A stretch of 64,000 nucleotides of DNA, taken from positions 558,001-622,000 of the forward strand of contig CAWIGL010000002.1 in assembly GCA_963835595.1 (NCBI GenBank). Reading direction: 5' to 3'. How positions within the stretch are numbered: position 1 is the first letter of the stretch; every line of letters begins with the position of its first letter. Below are positions 56,876 to 64,000 of this stretch, piece by piece. The stretch comes from CAWEPK01 sp963835595 (GTDB taxonomy: Bacteria > Desulfobacterota > Syntrophorhabdia > Syntrophorhabdales > WCHB1-27). A model generated the notes under the pieces. The model was not told the DNA's origin. It searched no databases and worked only from the letters and a program-made list of their open reading frames with translations. A program made the translations under genes and the position numbers.

Positions 56876-57715
56876 CTATACGATGTCTGCAAACGTCTTT
56901 TCCATCCTTCTAAAATAATAGGCACCGCTTACTAACAGGCTGCAGGCTATCAGCGATGATACAAATATCATAGGCCGCGGTGCGATTTGCGTCTTCAAGA
57001 GGGCCCAGCGGAAACCTTCGACTACTCCGACCATAGGGTTGATTCCATATATCGCCCTCCATCGTTCTGACAAGAGACTACTGGGATATGCAATAGGTGT
57101 AGCGAAGAGCCAGAACTGTGTGAGGAAAGGAACGATATGCCTAACATCGCGATACCTCACGTTTAAGGCCGCGAGCCACATGCCGACCCCGAGAGAGGTG
57201 ACCAAAGCAAGCAAGAGAAAAAGCGGCAGCCATACAATGTTTCCAGTGGGAACGATTTTGTAAAAGATCATCATGCAAATAAGCATGCCAAAAGCAATTA
57301 TAAAGTCTATTACACCCGAAAAAACACTTGACAGAGGAACAACTAGACGGGGGAAATAGACTTTTGTGATGAGATTTGCATTTCCCACAAGGCTATTCGA
57401 TGATTGGCTCAACCCGTAACTGAAAAAAGTCCAGAGCACTAACCCTGCGTAACTGAAGATGGGATAAGGTACTCCCTCGGAGGGAATTTTCGCCAGTTTT
57501 CCAAAAAAGAGACTAAACACGACCATCGTAAAGAAAGGCTGAATAATAGCCCAAGTTATCCCGAGAACCGTTTGCTTGTACCGCACTTTTATGTCGCGCC
57601 ACGTCAGGAAATAGAGGAGTTCGCGGTATTTCCATAGCTCACTGATATTCAGAGGTATCCAGCCATGGGAAGGGAGTATAAGGGTTATATTTGACCTCGG
57701 ATTCATTAATGACAA
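56876..57715 (-). CDS. wzm: ABC-2 type polysaccharide export permease Wzm
   Basis: 279 residues, six membrane segments. FLTWRDIKVRYKQTVLGITW (start of the ABC2_membrane family), LIKVYFPRLVVPLSS-like segment LITKVYFPRLVVPL, and FWLFATPIAYPSSLL. Start is TTG at 57715 or the ATG three codons later. Paired with the Wzt gene 48 bases downstream; exports the lipid-linked polysaccharide across the inner membrane. Confidence 0.9.
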   Translation of the reverse strand: MSLMNPRSNITLILPSHGWIPLNISELWKYRELLYFLTWRDIKVRYKQTVLGITWAIIQPFFTMVVFSLFFGKLAKIPSEGVPYPIFSYAGLVLWTFFSYGLSQSSNSLVGNANLITKVYFPRLVVPLSSVFSGVIDFIIAFGMLICMMIFYKIVPTGNIVWLPLFLLLALVTSLGVGMWLAALNVRYRDVRHIVPFLTQFWLFATPIAYPSSLLSERWRAIYGINPMVGVVEGFRWALLKTQIAPRPMIFVSSLIACSLLVSGAYYFRRMEKTFADIV

Positions 57716-57754
57716 TTGATTGCCAGTGTCAGTTGCGCGCCCTTAGTATCAGCA

Positions 57755-57783
57755 ACTAGACAAGCGAATCGAGGAAAGGTCAA
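57755..57783 (-). promoter_or_regulatory. Possible sigma70-type promoter before wzm
   Basis: On the minus strand, TTGACC (57778-57783) and TCTAGT (57755-57760) are 17 bases apart, placed about 40 bases before the wzm start. Matches are 5/6 and 4/6 to consensus. Sits in a 104-base gap between the secreted repeat protein and wzm. Confidence 0.3.
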
Positions 57784-57819
57784 CGGCCAACAGGTTCTGA
57801 TAGACTTTTTCATTTATTC

Positions 57820-58416
57820 TTAGTGATAAGGGTCAAGACCAAGGGGCTTCTTATCCTGATATATGCTGAAATAAGGAAAAGCGCCTATTTTCATTATCTT
57901 GCCATCCCGACGTACTACAACTCCCTTCTTATCGTCTGGAATATCTTGGTTGTAGTTTGCTTGCTCCTCATCTTCCCGTTGGTTTGCGCATTTTTCATCT
58001 TTGCTCTGCTTTGCGAATTTGTTGACTTGGCCGTTCTTCATAAAACTCCTACAGTAGTCCTCGGATTGTTTCTCCAATATTTTGTTTTTGATCTTATTAG
58101 CTTCTATCGTTCTGTTTTTGATCTTATTAGCTTCTATCCTTTGGAAATTCTCGGACTTGATCTTATTCACTTCCTCTGTAGCAGGATCGGTCTGTTCGTG
58201 TTTGTGAGCATTAGCCGACCAATTCAAAAACTCGCGTTCTGCTTGAGGTTGCTCAGGCCGAACACCGACAGAATCATCGTATATCCCTTCTACTGGGGGA
58301 AGGTCCGGCATAGAAAGATTGCGCATTTCTCCGGCGAAGGTGTTTACGCAAAGGAAGCAGGATATAGGCAAAACCAGTATAAAGCAGCGTGAGGTAAAGG
58401 CTTTAGTATCAAACAT
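57820..58416 (-). CDS. Secreted hypothetical protein with charged internal repeats
   Basis: 198 residues. A plausible signal peptide (CFILVLPISCFLCVNTFAG, cleavage near AG-EM). The middle has IEANKIKNRT / IEANKIKNKI tandem units plus a more distant VNKIKSENFQ. Lys/Glu-rich, low-complexity, ending GAFPYFSIYQDKKPLGLDPYH. No family recognised. It lies between the TPR gene and wzm, with no clear ribosome site. The opposite strand also stays open here but gives only a hydrophobic shadow. Confidence 0.5.
   Translation of the reverse strand: MFDTKAFTSRCFILVLPISCFLCVNTFAGEMRNLSMPDLPPVEGIYDDSVGVRPEQPQAEREFLNWSANAHKHEQTDPATEEVNKIKSENFQRIEANKIKNRTIEANKIKNKILEKQSEDYCRSFMKNGQVNKFAKQSKDEKCANQREDEEQANYNQDIPDDKKGVVVRRDGKIMKIGAFPYFSIYQDKKPLGLDPYH
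58084..58138. repeat. 30-base tandem repeat inside the secreted protein gene
   Basis: Unit gtttttgatcttattagctt + ctatcgttct, one full copy and one 25-base copy, in frame (30 = 10 codons), with a degenerate third copy near 58155. Encodes IEANKIKNRT. In-frame expansion would only lengthen the protein. Confidence 0.75.
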
Positions 58417-58573
58417 GAATCACGGAGCGGGTGAAGACAGATGGGATAGCGCTGACCGCTTCGCTAGGACGATAGGAACATTAACCGTATCATATATCAA
58501 CTTTCCCTCTCCATATTTACCAAGCAGATTTTATGTTCAGCCCTACCATCGATATTCTGGTCCTATACAGGGT

Positions 58574-59638
58574 TCAATCGTTTGCAAAACCGACTCCACC
58601 TTTTTTGGCGAAGTATTCAGTAACTTTTGTCTTTGCTTCCTGGTTTGCCGGAGATAGTTCCAAGGCCTTCTCGTAACAGCGCTCTGCCTCATCCGGATGG
58701 CCCAGCTTTTCATATACGTGACCGAGAGCGATGCGATATTCGGCAACGTTAGGCCTGAGGCTCACTAACAATGATAACTTCTCTTGAGCGGAATCAATTT
58801 TACCCCCCAAAACATCGAGGCCGGAGCGCATGTAAGCAAGGTCAGGAACCGAATATTTATTTAATTCTGAACAAATCAGCTGGATTTCGGCAGAAGAGAG
58901 ATCTTTGGGTACAAACACTCTTGACCATGAAGCGATTGCTTCCAATCGCTCGCCAAGGATAAAACAGAGGGCCAGCTTCCTAACCGCAAAAGGCCAGTCA
59001 ATCGGGGGCTTCAAGATGATGCGCTTGGCCCAGAAGGCGGCAGCGAGAGTGTTGCCCTTCTCGGCCATGATGGTTGCGAGGGCCAGGCAGAGGCGCGGCT
59101 CCTGCAAAAGGGAACCGTCCAGGTTAAGGCCAAGGACAAGGTCCACTTGCGCCAGGTTGCGGAAGAGGACTTTCTGGCCGGCAGGTATGGTGGGCAGGGC
59201 CTCAAACAGGGAAAGGCCCGCGTCTAAATAACTCGCAGGCCGGGTGGGGTTCAGGGAAAAGGCCGTCTCAAAGGCGGCGAGCCCATCGTCAATGCTACCC
59301 CGGCGCGTCTTCAGCATGCCCGCAAGAACCCAGTTTTCCGGGTCGGCGGCGCTGAGAGCCGTCGCGGCGCCCGCCCATCTATCCGCCCCCGGATCACCCT
59401 GTAACATCATGCACCGTGCCATGAATGATCTGTAATCGGATGATAAGGGATCGAGCATCGATAATCGCTTTAAGGTCGGCAAAGCTTCGCTACCATAAGC
59501 ACTGGGCCCGGCGTCGCCCACAGAGAGCTGACATCGAAAGGCGCGATAAACTGGCTGACCAGTCTCACTGCCGGCAAATAAATCAGGGGCAACAATAGCA
59601 AAGACAGAAATATTCGCAGGATGAAGGCCAAGTGTCAA
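58574..59638 (-). CDS. TPR-repeat protein
   Basis: 354 residues, TTG start five bases after the upstream stop. The C-terminal region has a clear TPR (RIALGHVYEKLGHPDEAERC YEKALELSP), with more divergent helical pairs from about residue 100 (WVLAGMLKTRRGSIDDGLAA). Membrane or periplasmic placement is suggested by the N-terminal hydrophobic stretch (ISVFAIVAPDLFAG), but this is weak. Likely a scaffold or polymerase partner. Confidence 0.72.
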   Translation of the reverse strand: MTLGLHPANISVFAIVAPDLFAGSETGQPVYRAFRCQLSVGDAGPSAYGSEALPTLKRLSMLDPLSSDYRSFMARCMMLQGDPGADRWAGAATALSAADPENWVLAGMLKTRRGSIDDGLAAFETAFSLNPTRPASYLDAGLSLFEALPTIPAGQKVLFRNLAQVDLVLGLNLDGSLLQEPRLCLALATIMAEKGNTLAAAFWAKRIILKPPIDWPFAVRKLALCFILGERLEAIASWSRVFVPKDLSSAEIQLICSELNKYSVPDLAYMRSGLDVLGGKIDSAQEKLSLLVSLRPNVAEYRIALGHVYEKLGHPDEAERCYEKALELSPANQEAKTKVTEYFAKKGGVGFAND

Positions 59639-59642
59639 CCGC

Positions 59643-61142
59643 TTAAGCTTCTTGCCGTGCTGTGCTGCTGTTGGCTACTCGCCAGGTCAAACCCATTAAG
59701 AGGAAGAGGAGCGTAGCGTTAGCCGGTATCTGGAGGTTGAAGTCTGCAAGAGAATGAATGAGCAACGCGAAGGCGGCCGTCAGTCCGCCGGCGCCGATAA
59801 AGATCGAAAAGGTGTTGCGCCGCCTGAACCAGGCACGGATGGTGGAGAAAAGGAATAACAAGAAGAACGCGAGCCAGGGGATGAAACCTGCCAAGCCCGC
59901 CTCCGACAGGAATTCCAGGTAGTCGTTGTGGGCATGGTCCATAATAGTGGCGCCAAACTTGTCGGGCTTATACGGCGCGTAAGCAAGCTCATACGTGCCG
60001 AGACCCGTCCCGGCGAGCGGGAAATTACGGAATAACTTCATGGTGCTCTGCCAGACTACCGAGCGGTCTTCGTAGCTCGACGCGATTGCACTCCAGCGGT
60101 CCTCGACCGGTCCGAGGCCCTTCCATACCCCCCACAGACCGCCAAGGCACAGGACGAGGAGCAACGCGGCAAGCAGCGTCCCACCCTTTGTCCTTCTTCT
60201 CTTCATGAGTGCTATCATGTACAGGGCGCCGACGAAAATGACCCCCGTTATGAGGCTGAACTGTCCCATGCGGGACATGGAAAATATAAGTGCCAGGACC
60301 ATGATGACGAGACCAAAAACCAGAAAGTAGAGATATAGGATGGTGCCCATGCTTCTTCTCACGCTGACGCGTGATGCGAGGAGACCGACGGAGACGGGGA
60401 TGCAAAGCTCCATCAGGCCGGCGAAATGATTGCGGTTAACATACGTCCCCGTTACGCAATCAATGTCGTACTTCTTTTTGAACCAGAGCAACTGGTCAGA
60501 TTGGTTCAGGTAGATATACAGGCCGTACACGGCCTCGGCAAATCCGATGACGAATAGAGCGACGAACAACCATGTGGTCCATGCCTGGGGAGAAAAACCC
60601 CAATCCGAAGGCGCCAGCGTGGCGGCGAGAAAAAAGACGGAGGCATAGGCAAGCCACTTCAGAAGGGCCACGCTCGTCGTGGAGAGGCCGAGGGTCAAAG
60701 GCATAAGAAAGTGTTGAGTGTTGAGTGTTGAGTGTTGAGTTAGCGAAAGGCCGAGGCGCGCGTAAAGGGCAGCGGCGCCGGGCGAAAGTTTCTGAAGCAG
60801 GGTTAATGGCAAAGGAACCATCTGGAAAAGGCAGAACAGGAGGAAGAGGAAGAGGGGAAGCATCAGCAGAAGGGTTCGGCGCAGGTAGGAAGAAGAGGCG
60901 ATGGGAGATGGTGTTGAGTTTTGAGTGTTGAGTTTTGAGTTAACGGCAGAGCGCGGCGCGGCCGACATCCGGGCGTCCAGGCGGCCGAAATCCGTTGTCC
61001 AGAGATGGAGCAACAAGAGGCAGAAAATCAAAAGCTCCATGGCGGAATAGCTGATGATATGGACCGCCCCTATGGCGATGGGAGCGCCGACGATAAGCAA
61101 CACAAGGCCTGACATAATTATGCAGGAAGACATGCCGTTCAT
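59643..61142 (-). CDS. O-antigen ligase/polymerase-like membrane protein with heptanucleotide arrays
   Basis: 499 residues from ATG 61140-61142; upstream codons lie inside the phosphatase gene. About eleven helices. YVNRNHFAGLMELCIPV and the loop TGLGTYELAYAPYKPDKFG, then MDHAHNDYLEFLSEAGLAG, are the strongest O-antigen ligase (Wzy_C) signatures in the window. Two loops are encoded by 7-base repeats: SKLNTQNSTPSP (array 60911-60940) and LTQHSTLNTQH (60711-60740). Ten codon-triplet units would be needed to keep frame, so repeat changes can switch the gene off. Confidence 0.85.
   Translation of the reverse strand: MNGMSSCIIMSGLVLLIVGAPIAIGAVHIISYSAMELLIFCLLLLHLWTTDFGRLDARMSAAPRSAVNSKLNTQNSTPSPIASSSYLRRTLLLMLPLFLFLLFCLFQMVPLPLTLLQKLSPGAAALYARLGLSLTQHSTLNTQHFLMPLTLGLSTTSVALLKWLAYASVFFLAATLAPSDWGFSPQAWTTWLFVALFVIGFAEAVYGLYIYLNQSDQLLWFKKKYDIDCVTGTYVNRNHFAGLMELCIPVSVGLLASRVSVRRSMGTILYLYFLVFGLVIMVLALIFSMSRMGQFSLITGVIFVGALYMIALMKRRRTKGGTLLAALLLVLCLGGLWGVWKGLGPVEDRWSAIASSYEDRSVVWQSTMKLFRNFPLAGTGLGTYELAYAPYKPDKFGATIMDHAHNDYLEFLSEAGLAGFIPWLAFFLLFLFSTIRAWFRRRNTFSIFIGAGGLTAAFALLIHSLADFNLQIPANATLLFLLMGLTWRVANSSTARQEA
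60711..60740. repeat. Heptanucleotide tandem repeat, gtgttga x4 + gt
   Basis: Perfect 30-base array in the coding region of the Wzy-like gene. Seven is not a multiple of three, so gain or loss of one unit frameshifts the gene. Confidence 0.9.
60911..60940. repeat. Heptanucleotide tandem repeat, gtgttga/gttttga alternating x4 + gt
   Basis: Second 30-base array in the same gene, 200 bases away, in which two of four units are gttttga. Same length and phase as the first array. Confidence 0.88.
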
Positions 61143-61170
61143 AGCCAATATCTTATTGCCCTGTGCCGCC

Positions 61171-61956
61171 TTATGTTCCCGGCTTACTGATAAGCCGCGA
61201 AAACATCGAGCGTTTTTTGGCCAGCGGCTCTGGGGCGGAAAACGATTTACCCTCGATGATGGCGTCGGGGTAATCCTCAACCAGGCGCCGGGCATGTTCG
61301 GGACCGATGATCGATGAAGCGGCCTTGAGCGCCTTGGAGAGCTTAGGAGGCCGCCTGTCAGCCGAGTGGGCGTCGGACGCTATGACATGAACGAGGTTGT
61401 ATCTGAGCAGCTCCTCCGAGCACTTCCTGATCTCTGGACCGAAATCCCCGCTGATGCTCATGGCAGTGAGTTGCACAATGCCGCCTTTTTCCACCCATTT
61501 CCGCACTATGTCCGCATTCCCGTTAACGGCCGTGTTGCGCTCCGGGTGCGTGAGGATCGGGGTGATGCCGGCGAGAGTCAGATGGAACATCCATTCGAGA
61601 TAGTTCGGAGGCACTACATGCCTCGGGAATTCGACCATCACGTAGCGCATGTTATCGTTGACCGTCAATACCTTGCGGTCCTTGATGAGCTCACTCAGAC
61701 GCTCGTGGATGTAGATATCCGCGCCCGGCCGTATCCGCACGCCGATGCCGTTCTCTTTTAATCGCCCGTTCAGGTCTTCGACCGCCGCGAGAATGCGGTC
61801 AGGACTATTATCGTAACTCCCGTTGCCCGTATGGGGAGTGGCGACAATCTCCGTAATGCCATCCCGGGCGGCAACGAGGCACATCGCCAGGGACTCATCG
61901 ATGTCCTTTGCTCCGTCGTCGAGGCCCGGCAATATATGGGCGTGGAGATCGATCAT
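61171..61956 (-). CDS. PHP-type tyrosine phosphatase, CpsB/YwqE family
   Basis: 261 residues. Metal-binding motifs of the PHP fold: DLHAHILPGLDDG (3-15), ATPHTG, ITPILTHPERN, and ASDAHSADRRPP. Such phosphatases dephosphorylate the tyrosine tail of the BY-kinase. Its ATG overlaps the kinase stop as ATGA, so kinase and phosphatase are made in step. 28 bases before the Wzy-like gene. Confidence 0.92.
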   Translation of the reverse strand: MIDLHAHILPGLDDGAKDIDESLAMCLVAARDGITEIVATPHTGNGSYDNSPDRILAAVEDLNGRLKENGIGVRIRPGADIYIHERLSELIKDRKVLTVNDNMRYVMVEFPRHVVPPNYLEWMFHLTLAGITPILTHPERNTAVNGNADIVRKWVEKGGIVQLTAMSISGDFGPEIRKCSEELLRYNLVHVIASDAHSADRRPPKLSKALKAASSIIGPEHARRLVEDYPDAIIEGKSFSAPEPLAKKRSMFSRLISKPGT

Positions 61957-64000
61957 GCCTGGGCAGTTTCCGTCGGCGGTTGTCCGTCCTCATGCTTTCT
62001 GTGGCTCCCCCGCTTGTGCTTGCGGGAAGATTTCTTTCCGTCTCCGTCGCCATAGTAAGAGTAATAATGGTAGTAATAATGATAATAGTGTGAGTAGTAG
62101 TAGTTTTCCCTGCCGATATCTATGTTGTTCAGAACAGCGCCTATTACGTTCGCGTCCACGTCTTTCATAACCTTCGACCCGTACATGGCCGTTTCCTTTG
62201 TCGTCGTCCCCCCGTGCACCACGTAGATGACGCTGTCCACGAACCTGCTCAAAACCACCGCATCGGTAACGGAGCTTACAGGGGGTGTGTCGATGACTAC
62301 CTTGTCGTACCTGCCCTTGACCTGCTCCATGAACTCGGCCATCTTCTTCGAACCCAGGACCTCGGCAGGGTTCGGCGGAACGGGTCCGCATGTCAGGACG
62401 TCGAGGTTTTCGTGCAGGACGGAGTGATAGATGGGCGGCTCCTCTCCCATTATCACGTTGCTCAGCCCTTTCCGGTTATCGAGATCGAAGAGCTTATGGA
62501 GCTGAGGTTTCCGCATGTCTGCGTCCATAAGCAGCACGGATTCCCCGGCGTAGGCGATGACGAGGGCAAGGTTGGCGGTGATGAAGGTTTTGCCTTCTTT
62601 GGGAATGAAGCTGGTGACGAGGATCGTTTTGGGTGGTTTGTCTGGAGAAGAGAAGAGGACCGCCGTGCGAAGGCTCCTGAAACCCTCCGCCACGGTCGAC
62701 TTCGGCTTATGATAAACGATGATCTCCGGACTCCTTACGTCTTGCCCTATCTCTTCAGGAAAGTTCACGGTAGGGATGAGAGCCAGGCACGGCGCCTCGG
62801 TATATTTCTGAATGTCGTCAGGGGTCTTGATCGTGTTATCGAGGTACTCGAAGAAGAACGCAAGGCCGCAGCCCATGAAGAGGCCGACCACTATGGATAG
62901 CAGTATATTCTGAACCGGCTTCGGCCGCGCAGGCGATCTCGGGACCTCCGCCCGGTCGACTATCCGCACGTTGGTAGTGCCCAATTCGCTCGCAACGCTC
63001 GTCTCTTTCAGCCTCTTCAAAAGGTTCTCGTAGAGCTCCCTGTTCTTCTCGACCTCCCTCAACAGGACGCTGTACTGTATCGACCGCTCGCTCAGCTTCT
63101 GGGTCTCCGCCTTCTGCCCCTCCACGGCAGCGCGCGCGTTGGCTTCTCGCGCCCTGGCAATAGCCAGCTCGTTCTTGATGGACGTAAGGACGTTCTGGGA
63201 CTCCTGCCTGATTTTCTGACGGTTTGCCTCTAATTCGGACCGCAACTGTACCATCTTGGGATGTTTTTCGCCGAACTTCTGGGAAAGCTCCGACATCTGC
63301 GTCACCAGACGCGCCTCGTTCTCCTTGAGCCGCATGATGAGGTAATTGTCCATCACCTGGGGAATAGACTCGAGGGGAGCGCCCTTTGCGAGGAGATCCT
63401 GCACCTCCTTATAGCGCGCCTCGACCTCGACCCTTTTTGACTGCTCGTCGACCAGCCTGCCCGTCAGGCCGCCCAGCTTCTGCATTGCTATATTCTCTTT
63501 CTCTTTCTCGCCCGGGACTTGGGTTAGCTGGACGATACCGTACCGCTCCTTATAGTTCTGCAGGGCCTGCTCCGATTCCTCCAGCGTCTTCTTTTGCTCC
63601 TCTATCTGCTTAGTGAGGAAGTCCTTAGCCTCGTTGGAGGTTTCGCTCTTCCATCCCATGTTTTGCTCTATGAATCCCTTTGCAACCATATTGGCGATAT
63701 CAGCGGAAAGCTGCCGGTCGGTGCTGTCAAAGCTTATATCGACAAGGCGGCTGTTCCTGATCGGGTCTATTTTCAGAGTCTTAACAAACTTCGTCACGAG
63801 AGCGGCTTCCCTCTCCGATCTTGTTAGCGTCGGGCCTCTCTTCGATTTCTTCGGATTGAAGACAGGGTTCTCCGATAGATTGAGCGCCTGGATCACGCGA
63901 AGGGCGAGTGAGCGGCTCTGCAGTATCTTGTACTGCGTCTGGTAAAAATCGGTGCTGACCATATCGATCGGTAGAAGCTCCTGCATGTTGAGGACCTTCG
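61953..64000 (-). CDS. Wzz/BY-kinase chain-length regulator, N-terminus off the window
   Basis: At least 681 residues; the frame is open at the window edge and the first transmembrane helix and start are missing. Long coiled-coil Wzz/GNVR region, then a second membrane helix (LLSIVVGLFMGCGLAFFFEY), and a BY-kinase domain with ILVTSFIPKEGKTFITANLA (Walker A), VLLMDADMRKPQLHKLFD (Walker A') and VVIDTPPVSSVTDA (Walker B). The C-terminal tail (NYYYSHYYHYYYHYYSYYG) has about eleven tyrosines for autophosphorylation. Sets glycan chain length together with the phosphatase that follows. Confidence 0.93.
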   Translation of the reverse strand, partial: KVLNMQELLPIDMVSTDFYQTQYKILQSRSLALRVIQALNLSENPVFNPKKSKRGPTLTRSEREAALVTKFVKTLKIDPIRNSRLVDISFDSTDRQLSADIANMVAKGFIEQNMGWKSETSNEAKDFLTKQIEEQKKTLEESEQALQNYKERYGIVQLTQVPGEKEKENIAMQKLGGLTGRLVDEQSKRVEVEARYKEVQDLLAKGAPLESIPQVMDNYLIMRLKENEARLVTQMSELSQKFGEKHPKMVQLRSELEANRQKIRQESQNVLTSIKNELAIARAREANARAAVEGQKAETQKLSERSIQYSVLLREVEKNRELYENLLKRLKETSVASELGTTNVRIVDRAEVPRSPARPKPVQNILLSIVVGLFMGCGLAFFFEYLDNTIKTPDDIQKYTEAPCLALIPTVNFPEEIGQDVRSPEIIVYHKPKSTVAEGFRSLRTAVLFSSPDKPPKTILVTSFIPKEGKTFITANLALVIAYAGESVLLMDADMRKPQLHKLFDLDNRKGLSNVIMGEEPPIYHSVLHENLDVLTCGPVPPNPAEVLGSKKMAEFMEQVKGRYDKVVIDTPPVSSVTDAVVLSRFVDSVIYVVHGGTTTKETAMYGSKVMKDVDANVIGAVLNNIDIGRENYYYSHYYHYYYHYYSYYGDGDGKKSSRKHKRGSHRKHEDGQPPTETAQA

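Noticed and set aside
57823..58392. Plus-strand open frame of 189 codons over the secreted repeat protein
   Set aside because: Hydrophobic, repetitive shadow of Lys/Glu codons; the minus frame has a signal peptide and better composition, although neither is certain.
1..64000. tRNA, rRNA, CRISPR arrays, JUMPstart/ops element
   Set aside because: Looked for on both strands by eye; none recognised. A profile search would be needed to exclude small RNAs.

Overview
The window is one dense, almost entirely minus-strand surface-polysaccharide locus of 64 kb, so transcription runs from high to low coordinates. It suggests a Gram-negative bacterium: there is a Wzz/BY-kinase, a Wzm/Wzt exporter with a carbohydrate-binding Wzt tail, and WbpB/D/E-type sugar enzymes. 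Gene style (PHP-type phosphatase, small PglC-like transferase, mixed GC) fits a deltaproteobacterial/Desulfobacterota-like lineage. That placement is inference; no rRNA or housekeeping marker is present.

Right end (57.8-64 kb), upstream part: BY-kinase/Wzz with a tyrosine-rich tail (N-terminus off the window), its PHP-type phosphatase, an O-antigen ligase/polymerase-like protein carrying two heptanucleotide repeat arrays, a TPR protein and a secreted repeat protein. Then come the Wzm/Wzt exporter (Wzt frameshifted), a glycosyltransferase, nucleotide-sugar epimerases, a TylF-type methyltransferase, a WecB-type epimerase, a second Wzy-like protein, a GT39-like membrane enzyme and a flippase-like membrane protein (44.6-57.7 kb).

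Middle (20.4-44.5 kb): a 4-amino-sugar module (frameshifted 4,6-dehydratase, two adjacent DegT aminotransferases of which one lacks the PLP lysine, and a GNAT). After it comes a long run of glycosyltransferases. Four closely related GT domains lie in three genes, and there is also a GT2-methyltransferase fusion, three further GT4 enzymes in a row, methyltransferases, a deacetylase and membrane proteins.

Left part (0-20 kb): two copies of an oxidoreductase/aminotransferase/acetyltransferase trio for UDP-diacetamido-uronic-acid-type sugars. One copy is intact (3.97-6.74 kb); the other is broken by an IS5-family insertion with a clear target duplication (16.5-17.4 kb) and has an IS3 remnant in front of it. 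Between them lie a Pgl-like set (PglF-like dehydratase fused to a response-regulator receiver, PglE-like aminotransferase, PglC-like transferase), a surface glycoside-hydrolase-like protein and a deacetylase. The last genes form a sugar-phosphate module: SDR, PPi-type phosphofructokinase, GmhA-like SIS isomerase and transaldolase, followed by a response regulator.

Many neighbouring genes overlap by ATGA/GTGA, showing strong translational coupling. At least seven genes carry one-base frameshifts or in-frame stops. They are concentrated between 3 and 17.5 kb, with three more at 43.8, 51.3 and 56.3 kb. I cannot tell genuine decay from sequencing error without reads. No Wzx flippase, tRNA, rRNA or CRISPR was found.
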